DNA from: Brevibacterium senegalense
GTDB taxonomy: Bacteria; Actinomycetota; Actinomycetes; Actinomycetales; Brevibacteriaceae
Length of the DNA: 64,000 bases
NCBI RefSeq assembly: GCF_000285835.1
Contig: NZ_HE978602.1
Coordinates: 324,399-388,398, forward strand
Reading direction: 5' to 3'
A program made the translations under genes and the position numbers. Under the pieces are notes generated by a model, which was not told the DNA's origin, did not search any database, and saw only the letters and a list, made by a program, of their open reading frames with translations. Shown piece by piece: positions 1 to 8,196 of the stretch (positions are counted from its first letter, which is position 1; every line of letters begins with the position of its first letter).

Positions 1-1662
1 CGGATGCTGGGACGCAACCGGCGCCGAGGCCGTGGCCGGCTGCCGCTCGGAGCCGCCGCCCTGCCGCGGCGGGTGGGCGGGCCGGCCGACGCTGAGGCCG
101 CGGACCCGTTGCGCACTCTGCGCCGGGCCGCTGCGGTCGCGGCCGCCGCGGGGGTCGCGGTGTCGCTGCGGGACTCGGTGCGCTGGCAGGCGGACGTGGC
201 CCGGCGCACCGGTGTGCGCGAGGCCTCGCCCGTCCACCATCTGGCCGGGTATGCGGTGGGGCTGGGCGGCTGGGTCGTGCTGCACGGCGCGGGGCGATTG
301 TCGCGGGGACTGCGGCGCAGGCTCGTCGCCCGTCTGGTGCGTTCACTGCCGATCGTGCCGCCCGCGCTGGTGGCCGGGGCCGCCGCCCTCGTGGTGATCC
401 GGTTCTACGGCTGGATGCTGGCCGGGGTGCTGGCGCAGGCGGACCAGAACGCGGTGATCCAGTCGTTCGCGCAGGTGGGCGTGGGAGCGGGGCCGGCGGA
501 GCGTGTCCGGTCCGGGTCGCGGGAGTCCTTCGAACCGTTCGCAACGATGGGCCTGCACGGACGCGCCTTCGTGACGGGAGGCCCGCGCGGGGCGCGGATC
601 CAGGAGGTGTGGGGCTCGCTGTCGCCGGGCGCGCGGGACACGGCGGCGCGCGGGCGCGGAACGACGGAGCCGATCCGCGTGTTCGCGGGCAGACTGGGCC
701 ACCCGGATCCGCGGGATGCGGCCGCGGCGGTCGTCGCGGAGCTCGAGCGCACCGGTGCGTTCTCCCGCCGCGCGATCCTTGTGGCGATCGGGACCGGGTC
801 CGGCTGGGTGCCGCCCTGGTCGACGAGCGCCTTCGAGTACCTGCACCGCGGCGACTGCGCCGTCGTGTCCGCGCAGTACAGCTTCGCCGGGTCGTGGCTG
901 GCCTTCCTCATCCACCGTCGGGCGGCGCGCGAGGTCGCGCGGGAGGTCATGCGCGCGGTCCGTCGGCGGCTGCGGCGGATCCCGCCGGAGCGTCGTCCGC
1001 GACTGTATGCGGCGGGGGAGTCGCTGGGTGCCTACGGCGGGCTGGGCGCGTTCGTGTCGCCCGGCACGATGCTGCGCGTCGTGGACGGGGCGCTCTGGAC
1101 CGGGGCGCCGCGCGGCGCGCGTGTGTTGAGCCGGATCCTCGAGGATCGGCGGCACGGGAGCAGCGAGGTGCGTCCCGTCTACGGCACCGGTCGGCACGTC
1201 CGGTTCGTGACGCGCCCGGAGGAATTGACCCAGGCCCCACCCGGTTTCACCTACGCGCGCTGGGTGTCGCCGCGGGTGGTCTTCGCGCAGCACGGCTCGG
1301 ATCCGGTGGTCTGGTGGGATCCGTCCGTACTGCTGCGGCGGCCCGATTGGCTGCGCGAGGCCCGTGCCGCCGACGTGTCGCCCGGTGTGCGCTGGCGGCC
1401 GTTCGCGACGTTCTGGCAACTGACGGCGGACATGCCGCGGTCCGTCGAGCTGCCCGGCGGGCGCGGCCACAGCTACCACGGCGAGACCGTCCACTACTGG
1501 AACGCGGTCCTGGATACGGGCCTGAGCGCGGAGGACTGCGACGAGATCGCCCGCGCGATCAGCGTCGACCTGGCACCGTTCACCGGCGCCCTGCCGCTCA
1601 CGGACACGGGTGCGCGCATGCGGGCGGGGACGTCGTCGTTCCCTGCGAAGCCCCTCGGGTGA
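1..1662 (+). CDS. Membrane alpha/beta-hydrolase (Abhydrolase_9 family), 5' end outside window
   Basis: Predicted membrane-anchored serine hydrolase of the Abhydrolase_9 type; substrate unknown. The frame is open to the window edge and the first ATG (position 4) is followed by an Arg-rich stretch, so the usual N-terminal membrane segments are probably cut off. Visible parts are two hydrophobic segments (about residues 75-95 and 118-140 from position 4) and a soluble hydrolase domain from about residue 175. This domain has the nucleophile elbow GESLG and the family's EYLHRGDCAVVS and DGALWTGAP stretches. A strong hairpin follows the stop. Family assignment is from these motifs; the true start is not visible. 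Confidence 0.8.
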   Translation, partial: RMLGRNRRRGRGRLPLGAAALPRRVGGPADAEAADPLRTLRRAAAVAAAAGVAVSLRDSVRWQADVARRTGVREASPVHHLAGYAVGLGGWVVLHGAGRLSRGLRRRLVARLVRSLPIVPPALVAGAAALVVIRFYGWMLAGVLAQADQNAVIQSFAQVGVGAGPAERVRSGSRESFEPFATMGLHGRAFVTGGPRGARIQEVWGSLSPGARDTAARGRGTTEPIRVFAGRLGHPDPRDAAAAVVAELERTGAFSRRAILVAIGTGSGWVPPWSTSAFEYLHRGDCAVVSAQYSFAGSWLAFLIHRRAAREVAREVMRAVRRRLRRIPPERRPRLYAAGESLGAYGGLGAFVSPGTMLRVVDGALWTGAPRGARVLSRILEDRRHGSSEVRPVYGTGRHVRFVTRPEELTQAPPGFTYARWVSPRVVFAQHGSDPVVWWDPSVLLRRPDWLREARAADVSPGVRWRPFATFWQLTADMPRSVELPGGRGHSYHGETVHYWNAVLDTGLSAEDCDEIARAISVDLAPFTGALPLTDTGARMRAGTSSFPAKPLG

Positions 1663-1678
1663 GTGCCCGGGGATGCAG

Positions 1679-1711
1679 AAGGGCCGGTCCGCTGGTTGCG
1701 GACCGGCCCTT
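1679..1711. terminator. Bidirectional intrinsic terminator
   Basis: A perfect 14-bp stem (1679-1692 with 1698-1711) closes a 5-nt loop. Its AA...TT ends give a short A-tract on one side and a T-tract on the other. It lies between two convergent genes and can serve both. Confidence 0.8.
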
Positions 1712-1761
1712 CCTCACGGGGTGCGCCTCCTCAGCGATCGTGCGTCACCCGCGTGTGTCCC

Positions 1762-4596
1762 TCAGAGGGTGCGGCGTCGTGCTGCGAGGAGTGCGATCGC
1801 ACCGACCACCAGGAGTCCGCCACCCACCACCAGTGCGGTGAGGCCGGTACCCGTGCGGGGGAGGTCTCCGTCGCCTCCCTGGTCGTTGCCGCCCTGGTCG
1901 TCGTTGTCTTCGCCCTGATCGTCGTCGCCCTGGTCGTCGTCACGACCGTCGTCCGTCGGATCCGCGGAGGGGTCCTGCGAGGGGTCCGTGGACGGGTCGT
2001 CCGTGGGATCGACGCTCGGATCCTGCGAGGGATCGTCGGTGGGCTCACCCGTGGGGTCCTCCGTCGGCTGATCCGTGGGGTCGCCGGTCGGATCCTCGGT
2101 CGGCTCGTCCGTGGGATCCTCCGTCGGCTCCTGAGTGGGCTCGTCGTCATCCGTGGTCCGGTTCAGTCCCATGACGAGCGGGTCGTGGTCGGACGACCGG
2201 AACGGTCCCTCCGCGTACAGGTTCGTGACGTTGCCGTTGTAGCGGCTGTACTCCAGGCCGATCGACTCGACGGAGTTGATGTTCCAGATGTCCGCGCCCG
2301 CGACGTCCTCGACGAGCGACTCGGAGGTCAGCACGTGGTCGAGGCTGCCCACGCGCGCGCCGAACAGGTAGGTCTGCTCGTCCGTGAACTCCTTGCCGAT
2401 GTTCGTGTACCCCGCCTCGTAGAAGACCTGCATGGGGTCCTCCTCCGTGTACGAGTTGAAATCGCCCAGCAGCACGACGTCCTCCGTGCCCGCGGCCTCC
2501 TTCTGCTCGTCGGCGAAACCGACGAGAGTCTGGGCCTGCGCCACGCGATCCGCGTTCGAGTTGCCCTGGCCGTCGCCGTTGTCCACGTTGCCGTCGCCCG
2601 AGCCGGAGCCCTTCGACTTGAAGTGGTTGACGATCGCGACGAACGGCTCCTCGTCGTCACCGGTGGTGAAGGCCTGGGCCAGCGGCTCGCGCGCGTTCCC
2701 GAACGCGTCGCTGTCCGTCAGGATGGCGGAGTCGCCCACCGGCTGGACCTCGTCCGGCTGGTAGATGAAGGCGGTGCGGATGACGTCCTCGTCCGCGGGC
2801 AGCGACTGGGGCGACTGGGCGAACGCCCAGCGCTCACCGCCGGCCTCCGCGTTGAGGGCATCGACCAGGATCGACAGCGACTCGTCGCGGTCCTTGCCGA
2901 AGGCGTCCGAGTTCTCGATCTCCTCGAGCGACACGACGCTCGCGTCCAGGGTGTTGATCGCGTCGACGATCTTCGCCTGCTGGCGCTCCAGGTTCGCCGC
3001 GTCGTACGCGCCGCGCGCATCGCAGCCGCCGCGCACCGTCGTGGGGTTGCCCTCGCGGTCCTCGTAGTACGTGCACCCGTCCAGCTGCTCGCCGGTGGTC
3101 GTGAAGTAGTTGAGCACGTTGAAGCTGGAGACGGTGATGTCCCCGCCCACCTCCTGCGGGGCGGCCTCGCGCGTGTCCGCGAACTCGACCGGCTGCGCGT
3201 CAGCGGCGTTCTCGCCCGTCAGCCACGTGGTGGGCTGCAGACGCCACTTGTCGAAGCCGTAGCCCACGACGACCGGAGTGGTGAAGGTCGTCGCCGCGCC
3301 CACGCGCACCGGCGCGTCCGTCGACAGGTAGGGGACGGGCACGTCGGAGGCGCTGCCGGTGTAGTCGACGCTGCCGCCGTCGTCCAGGACGACCTCGCGC
3401 TGCAGGTTCTCCGCCTCGTACTCCTGCGCGGGCGCGCCCGGGGCGACGACGTCCGTCGCCTGGAACAGGGGCTCCGTGCCGTTCACCAGGCTGATCTCGC
3501 CGTAGCGGTTCGTGCCGTAGTTGTCCGTCACCGTGATGTCGCCGGTGGGCAGGACGAGCATCGACTCGTGCGCCTCGCGGGCGTCATCGCCCTCCGGGAA
3601 GACGCCCTCGATGGGGGTGGGCGCCTCGAGCGCCTCGTCCAGCTGGACCGGGCCCTGCGAGTCGACGGTGATCTGCGTCTGTCCGTAGTACTCGGAGACC
3701 CGCCCGGACACCCGCACGGAATCCCCGGTCGCCACGGACGACGCGGTGTCGGGGGCGTAGACGAAGAGCCCGTCGGAGGCCTCGACGGCGGCCTTCGCCT
3801 CACCGCCGGAACCCCCGGTCTGGATCGCGAAGCCGTTCAGTCCGCCCTCGGACCAGACTGCGGTGACGACGCCCTGGGTCGTGACGGTCTCGCCCACCAG
3901 CGGCGATTCGGCTCCGGTGCCCTGGATGTCCGCGATCGGGGTGATCTCGCCCGGTTCCGGGGGATCGGTGGGGTCGTCGGTCGGGTCCTCCGTGGGCTCG
4001 CCCGAGCCGCCGGGGCGCTCGCCCGGGGTGGGCTCGCCGGCGACCCACGAGCCGTCGATCAGCTGGATCGACTGGCCCGCGGGTGCGGTCGCGCCGGTGG
4101 GGGTGGCCTCCTGGCCGTGCACGGCCTCGGGCATGAGTGCCGAGGTCGTGGCGGTGACGCCCTGTCCGCCCACCACACCGCCGATCTGGTCGAAGTCGAC
4201 CAGCGCGCCGTCCGCGTCGACGACGAAGGCGGAGGAGCCGTACGATCCGTCCGCCCGGGACCCTGAGTTGACCGAGTTGGTGATGGGGACCTCGACGGCC
4301 AGCGCGCCGGAATCGGGGACCGTCGTGCCGTCGTCCAGGGTCGTCACGTGTCCGGCGGACTGGGGGCTGCCGCCGCGGGTGACGGTGCCCACGGTCCAGC
4401 CGGAGACGTCGGTGCCGGGCTCTGCGACGATCTCGACGAAGTCGGTGTCGTCGCCGCCGGCGTAGGCGATCTCGGAGATCTCCGCCGCATCCGCCGCCTG
4501 GGCGGAGATCGGCAGGAGTGCGGGGGTGACGGCGACGGCGGCGGTGACCGCGGTCGCCAGTGCCGCGCGGACGGGCACGGGTGTCGTGAGACGCAT
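1762..4596 (-). CDS. Wall-anchored ExeM/NucH-type extracellular nuclease
   Basis: Predicted secreted DNase tethered to the cell wall, 944 aa. Order of parts: signal peptide (cut near ISA-QAADA), lamin-tail-like domain (about 35-150), a short DPT-rich linker, an OB-fold-like domain (about 215-310), then an endonuclease/exonuclease/phosphatase domain with SSFNVLNYF, SLEEIENSD, VNHFKSKG, LLGDFNSY, SLDHVL and SSDHDPLV. A long Asp-Pro-Thr/Glu repeat stalk (about 830-905) leads to LPRTG, a hydrophobic helix and a final RRRTL tail. The ATG at 4596 is chosen because GAGGA lies 5 nt upstream; a 14-residue extension lacks that support. The EEP motifs are complete, so it is probably active. No sortase gene is in the window. 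Confidence 0.9.
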   Translation of the reverse strand: MRLTTPVPVRAALATAVTAAVAVTPALLPISAQAADAAEISEIAYAGGDDTDFVEIVAEPGTDVSGWTVGTVTRGGSPQSAGHVTTLDDGTTVPDSGALAVEVPITNSVNSGSRADGSYGSSAFVVDADGALVDFDQIGGVVGGQGVTATTSALMPEAVHGQEATPTGATAPAGQSIQLIDGSWVAGEPTPGERPGGSGEPTEDPTDDPTDPPEPGEITPIADIQGTGAESPLVGETVTTQGVVTAVWSEGGLNGFAIQTGGSGGEAKAAVEASDGLFVYAPDTASSVATGDSVRVSGRVSEYYGQTQITVDSQGPVQLDEALEAPTPIEGVFPEGDDAREAHESMLVLPTGDITVTDNYGTNRYGEISLVNGTEPLFQATDVVAPGAPAQEYEAENLQREVVLDDGGSVDYTGSASDVPVPYLSTDAPVRVGAATTFTTPVVVGYGFDKWRLQPTTWLTGENAADAQPVEFADTREAAPQEVGGDITVSSFNVLNYFTTTGEQLDGCTYYEDREGNPTTVRGGCDARGAYDAANLERQQAKIVDAINTLDASVVSLEEIENSDAFGKDRDESLSILVDALNAEAGGERWAFAQSPQSLPADEDVIRTAFIYQPDEVQPVGDSAILTDSDAFGNAREPLAQAFTTGDDEEPFVAIVNHFKSKGSGSGDGNVDNGDGQGNSNADRVAQAQTLVGFADEQKEAAGTEDVVLLGDFNSYTEEDPMQVFYEAGYTNIGKEFTDEQTYLFGARVGSLDHVLTSESLVEDVAGADIWNINSVESIGLEYSRYNGNVTNLYAEGPFRSSDHDPLVMGLNRTTDDDEPTQEPTEDPTDEPTEDPTGDPTDQPTEDPTGEPTDDPSQDPSVDPTDDPSTDPSQDPSADPTDDGRDDDQGDDDQGEDNDDQGGNDQGGDGDLPRTGTGLTALVVGGGLLVVGAIALLAARRRTL

Positions 4597-4712
4597 GGGG
4601 TCCTCGTTCGGGGGAGGCGGTTCTGTGCAGACGTTCACACGCTACCCAGGGAATCCACAGACGGGGAGAGTCTCAGGCGAACAGGACATGAACGCAGCGA
4701 AGCGCAGAGGTC

Positions 4713-4741
4713 TTGACGGGGCCGGTCCCCTGTCTTACTGT
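4713..4741 (+). promoter_or_regulatory. Promoter of the gntR/ABC operon
   Basis: TTGACG (4713-4718), a 17-nt spacer and TACTGT (4736-4741) form a good sigma-70-type promoter. Transcription would begin about 30 nt before the regulator's ATG. The -10 box is also the left arm of the palindrome at 4736-4761. Confidence 0.7.
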
Positions 4742-4761
4742 ATTAATCACTTAGTACAGTA
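4736..4761. promoter_or_regulatory. Palindromic operator over the -10 box
   Basis: TACTGTA (4736-4742) and TACAGTA (4755-4761) are perfect inverted repeats, with an inner TAA/TTA pair also symmetric. The site covers the -10 box and start of transcription of the operon. The first gene encodes a YtrA-type GntR repressor, so autoregulation is the natural inference. Confidence 0.7.
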
Positions 4762-4778
4762 GGACAAGGGGTGCAGGA

Positions 4779-5189
4779 ATGGAGTTCGACACCTCATCCC
4801 CGATCTGGGTGCAGCTGGTCGGCGACTTCTCCCGTCGCATCGTCACGGGGGAGTGGCCGGCGGGTGGCCGCATCCCCGGGGTGCGGGAGATCGCGGTCGA
4901 GGTGGGAGTCAATCCCAACACCGTGCAGCGAGCACTCGCAGAGATGGAGCGGGAGGGGCTGTGCCGGTCGGAGCGCACGGCCGGGCGCTTCGTCACCGAT
5001 GACATGCAGAGGATCGACCGCGTGCGCGCGGCTCTCGTCCGGGACGCGGCCGATGACTACATCCGGCGGGCCCGCGGCCTGGGGATGGGCCGGTCGCTCG
5101 CGCAGGACCTCCTCGTACAGAGATGGAGTGACCATGACGACAGTGCAGACCGGGACGACGACCAGACCGTCGAGGCGGGAGGGGAGTGA
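4779..5189 (+). CDS. GntR-family regulator, YtrA subfamily
   Basis: Small transcriptional regulator, 136 aa. It has an N-terminal winged helix (about 8-75; SPIWVQL, GRIPGVREIAVEVGVNPNTVQRAL) and only a short helical tail (about 80-120). That size and layout mark the YtrA subfamily, which represses its own operon with an ABC transporter. The ATG at 4779 is preferred; an in-frame GTG is not present, while the GTG at 4771 is in another frame. One nucleotide separates its stop from the ABC ATPase start. Probable ligand-responsive repressor acting at 4736-4761; the signal is unknown. Confidence 0.88.
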   Translation: MEFDTSSPIWVQLVGDFSRRIVTGEWPAGGRIPGVREIAVEVGVNPNTVQRALAEMEREGLCRSERTAGRFVTDDMQRIDRVRAALVRDAADDYIRRARGLGMGRSLAQDLLVQRWSDHDDSADRDDDQTVEAGGE

Positions 5190-5190
5190 C

Positions 5191-5937
5191 ATGAGTGGAG
5201 CACCGACTGGCGGCGCTGAGGCGCCGCAGGACCTCGCAGCACAGGGTGCCGCCTTGGTCAGTGTGCAGGGCGTCGCACTGCACTACGGCGGAGTCCGCGC
5301 CGTGGACGGTGTCGACCTCGAGCTGGCGCCGGGCCGCATCGTCGGCCTCCTGGGCCCCAACGGATGCGGGAAGACGACCCTCATGAAGATCCTGGCCGGC
5401 GTGCTGCAGGGGTATGACGGCCGGGTGCGCATCGCGGGACACGAGCCGGGGCCGGAGTCGAAGGCGCTGGTCTCCTACCTCCCCGACTCCGGTTCCCTGC
5501 CCGGCGGATCCACGGTGGAGGCGTGCCTCGAGCTGTACCGCGACTTCTTCGCGGACTTCGACGACGCGAAGGCCAGGGAGATGCTGGGCTTCTTCAACCT
5601 CGGCACCTCGATGCGCCTGCGGCAGATGTCCAAGGGCATGCGGGAGAAGGTCCACATCGCGCTCGCCCTGTCCCGACGGGCGCGTGTCCACGTCCTCGAC
5701 GAGCCGATCTCCGGAGTCGACCCGGCCGCCCGTCAGGTCATCATGGACGGGATCCTGCGGGGCTTCGACGACGATTCGCTCATGCTCATCGCGACGCACC
5801 TGGTGCACGACCTGGAGCAGATGCTCGACGAGGTGGTCGTCATGGACCGCGGGCGCGTCGTCCTCACCGGCCAGACGGATGCCCTGCGCGAGGAGCACGG
5901 GGCCGGCCTCGACCACATCGTCAGGGGGATGTTCTGA
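5191..5937 (+). CDS. ABC transporter ATP-binding protein (YtrB-like)
   Basis: Cytoplasmic ATPase of an exporter, 248 aa. Walker A is GPNGCGKTT, the signature is the degenerate MSKGMREK typical of this group, and Walker B is VHVLDEPISGVD, followed by the H-loop of ATHLVHD. Start ATG 5191 follows a GGGAGG-type ribosome site that lies inside the end of the regulator gene. Its stop shares one base with the permease start, so regulator, ATPase and permease form one operon. Relatives respond to cell-wall antibiotics; the substrate here cannot be read from the sequence. Confidence 0.9.
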   Translation: MSGAPTGGAEAPQDLAAQGAALVSVQGVALHYGGVRAVDGVDLELAPGRIVGLLGPNGCGKTTLMKILAGVLQGYDGRVRIAGHEPGPESKALVSYLPDSGSLPGGSTVEACLELYRDFFADFDDAKAREMLGFFNLGTSMRLRQMSKGMREKVHIALALSRRARVHVLDEPISGVDPAARQVIMDGILRGFDDDSLMLIATHLVHDLEQMLDEVVVMDRGRVVLTGQTDALREEHGAGLDHIVRGMF

Positions 5938-6764
5938 TGATCACCGCACTCCTCACACACGAATGGAAGCGCACCCGCACGATGCTGGGACTCGCGACGG
6001 GCATCGCGGTCGCCGCGGTCGTCGTGGGGTCTCTGCTCGCGGCGACCGGCTGGGTGGGCGTCTCCCAGACCGGGATCATCCTGGCCGGGCTTGCCACGTT
6101 CGGCCTGGTGCCTGCACTCCAGGTGCTGCTGGCCGTCGACTACTGGCGCTCCAGCCACGGCCGCGGTGGTGCGTTCACCCAGACTCTGCCCATCCGCGGG
6201 CGGCGGATCTTCGGCGCGAAGCTGCTCCACATGTGGCTCGTGACACTGGCTGCCCTCGTCCTCACCGTCGTGGTCCTCGCCCCCCTCCTGTGGTGGGGCA
6301 CGGCGACCGCGAACGGATCGGACACCGGCATCATCCGCGTCGTGCAGGACGCGTGGGCGTCGATCAGCCCGTTCGTCACGCCGCTCATGCTCACCCTCCT
6401 GATCCTCCTGTTCGTGGGCTTCCTGCTCCTCCCGCCGCTCCAGTACGCATTCTCCGCGTCGATCGGCAGCGAGAAGCGGTTGGGCAGGTTGGGAGTGGCG
6501 GGCCCGGTCATCGTCTACATCTGTCTCTATGCCGCGATGCAGGTGCTGAGCTTCGTGGGCCTCGCCGCCGTCCCCCTGGGGATCGGTCTGGTCGATGGGT
6601 CCCTGGGTCTCGTCCCCTGGAACGTGTTTGCAGAGATGGCGGCCGGCGAGAACGCTGCGGACGACATCATGCCCATCGGCTTCCTCCCGGTGTTCCTCGT
6701 GGTGGCCCTGGTGTGCCTCTGGCGCACGGCCCGGTCGTGGGACCGGAAGATCGCGCTGGCCTGA
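5937..6764 (+). CDS. ABC transporter permease of the YtrA-type operon
   Basis: Integral membrane protein, 275 aa, with about six hydrophobic segments and the N-terminal HEWKRTRTMLG patch common in ABC-2-type permeases. The start codon overlaps the ATPase stop (TGATG). It lacks its own ATPase or solute-binding features, so it should pair with the preceding protein as a dimeric exporter. A GC-rich hairpin follows 18 nt after the stop and ends the operon. Confidence 0.85.
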   Translation: MITALLTHEWKRTRTMLGLATGIAVAAVVVGSLLAATGWVGVSQTGIILAGLATFGLVPALQVLLAVDYWRSSHGRGGAFTQTLPIRGRRIFGAKLLHMWLVTLAALVLTVVVLAPLLWWGTATANGSDTGIIRVVQDAWASISPFVTPLMLTLLILLFVGFLLLPPLQYAFSASIGSEKRLGRLGVAGPVIVYICLYAAMQVLSFVGLAAVPLGIGLVDGSLGLVPWNVFAEMAAGENAADDIMPIGFLPVFLVVALVCLWRTARSWDRKIALA

Positions 6765-6782
6765 CGGCCCCAGCGGGGCAGA

Positions 6783-6817
6783 GGATGCCCGGGCGGCCCT
6801 CCCGCGCCCGGGCATCC
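6783..6817 (+). terminator. Operon terminator hairpin
   Basis: A perfect 12-bp stem (6783-6794 with 6806-6817) with an 11-nt loop lies just after the permease stop. There is no clear T-run, as is common in this GC-rich DNA. Confidence 0.65.
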
Positions 6818-6872
6818 GCTGTTCCCTCCGGCCGTGAGCGGGAGCCGGGTCCGGACGGACGGATGCGGGTTC

Positions 6873-6878
6873 TACTGT
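6873..6878 (+). promoter_or_regulatory. -10 box for a leaderless MFS transcript
   Basis: TACTGT lies exactly 6 nt before the ATG at 6885 and there is no ribosome-binding site. This spacing would start the mRNA at or next to the start codon. Confidence 0.6.
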
Positions 6879-6884
6879 GGAGCC

Positions 6885-8066
6885 ATGAGCTCGACGAACG
6901 ACGGCGGCGGCGACGACGTCCGCCCGCCGCTGCCGGTGGCCGCGGCCGCGTTCGTCAGCAGCTTCGACCGCTTCGCCGTGAGCCCGCTGCTCATCCTCGT
7001 CTCGGTGGATCTGGGGGTGTCACTGGCGCAGGCGCTCGCGATCGCCAGCACCTACTACCTCGCCTACGGGGTCAGCCAGCCGCTGTGGGGCATGCTGTCC
7101 GACCGGTTCGGCCGCCTGCGGCTCATGCGCTTCACCCTGCTGGGCGCGGCACTCACGGGGATCGCCTCTGCGGCCGCCCCAGGACTCACGACGCTCATCC
7201 TCGCCCGCGCCCTCACGGGCGCGCTGTACGGTGCGGTCATCCCCGCCTCGCTCACGTACGTGGGCGACACCGTGGTCGAGGAGCGCCGTCAGCCCGCGCT
7301 CGCCGACCTCATGGCCGCCGTCGCCTGCGGCACCGCTCTGGCGACCGCGCTGGCGGGCGTGATCGGCGACAGTGCGGGTTGGCGCGTGGTCTTCGCCGCC
7401 CCCGTCCTCGTGAGCATCGTCTGCGCCGTCGCGCTGGGCCGCCTCACGGAACCGCAGCGCGAGGCCCCGGCGGGCCTGCTGCGCACGGCGGGCCGGGTGC
7501 TGCGGAACCGGTGGGTCCTGGCAGTGCTGTTCCTCGCGTTCGTGGAGGGAGCCGTCGTCCTGGGCGTGCTCACGCTGCTGGCACCCGCACTCCAGTCGCA
7601 GGGCACGGGTGCGGGCGCGGCCGGAGCCGCGACCGCCGCCTACGGCGTGGGCGTCATCCTCACGAGCCGGCTGGTGCGCCCCCTCTCCCGCCACCTGTCG
7701 ATGCCGGGACTCATGGGACTGGGCGGTGCCTCGGCGGTGGTGGGCTACGCGATCGTCGCGGTGCACACCTCCGTCTGGACCGTCGTCGCCGTGGCCCTGC
7801 TGCTGGGTGCGACGTGGTCGTTCCTGCACTCGTCCCTGCAGACCTGGGCCACCAGCGTCGTGCCGGAGGCGCGTGGCACGGTCGTGTCGCTGTTCGCGGG
7901 GTTCCTCTTCGCCGGCAGCGCGGTGGGCGCGGCGGTGGGCGGCCCGCTGGGCGATGCGCAGCAGTGGGCGCTGCTGTTCGGCTCGACCGCGGGAATCGCG
8001 CTCCTCGTCACCAGTGGGGCGGTCGTCTTCCGCCTTCGCTATGAGAACCCCGGCGCGCGCGACTGA
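6885..8066 (+). CDS. MFS transporter, drug-exporter type
   Basis: Twelve-helix major facilitator protein, 393 aa. The loop between helices 2 and 3 carries WGMLSDRFGRLRLMR, the MFS A-motif, and RALTGALYGAVIPA follows in helix 4. Substrate not predictable; general efflux is likely. The ATG at 6885 is favoured over an upstream in-frame start at 6834 because of the -10 box 6 nt before it and because the upstream extension is not membrane-like. It is a single-gene unit between a terminator and a lipoprotein gene. Confidence 0.85.
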   Translation: MSSTNDGGGDDVRPPLPVAAAAFVSSFDRFAVSPLLILVSVDLGVSLAQALAIASTYYLAYGVSQPLWGMLSDRFGRLRLMRFTLLGAALTGIASAAAPGLTTLILARALTGALYGAVIPASLTYVGDTVVEERRQPALADLMAAVACGTALATALAGVIGDSAGWRVVFAAPVLVSIVCAVALGRLTEPQREAPAGLLRTAGRVLRNRWVLAVLFLAFVEGAVVLGVLTLLAPALQSQGTGAGAAGAATAAYGVGVILTSRLVRPLSRHLSMPGLMGLGGASAVVGYAIVAVHTSVWTVVAVALLLGATWSFLHSSLQTWATSVVPEARGTVVSLFAGFLFAGSAVGAAVGGPLGDAQQWALLFGSTAGIALLVTSGAVVFRLRYENPGARD

Positions 8067-8114
8067 GCACAGTGAAACCCTCCTGATGTCCCAGGTCATG
8101 TCCGACCCCGCCCC

Positions 8115-8120
8115 TAGACT
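8115..8120 (+). promoter_or_regulatory. -10 box of the lipoprotein gene
   Basis: TAGACT matches the -10 form seen repeatedly in this window. It would give a 5' leader of about 70 nt ending in AAGGAG before the ATG at 8197. No convincing -35 box is visible. Confidence 0.5.
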
Positions 8121-8196
8121 GGGGGCGCCATCGCGGGCCCGGCCCACGCCGGTCCCGTTCCCCGACCGGCCCAGCCGCGAAGGAGCTCACCCGCCC

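Noticed and set aside
1663-4266. An 867-codon open frame opposite the nuclease gene
   Set aside because: It is the antisense shadow of a gene with clear enzyme motifs. Very high GC content removes stop codons from the opposite strand, and the translation is Val/Arg/Gly-rich with no domain pattern.
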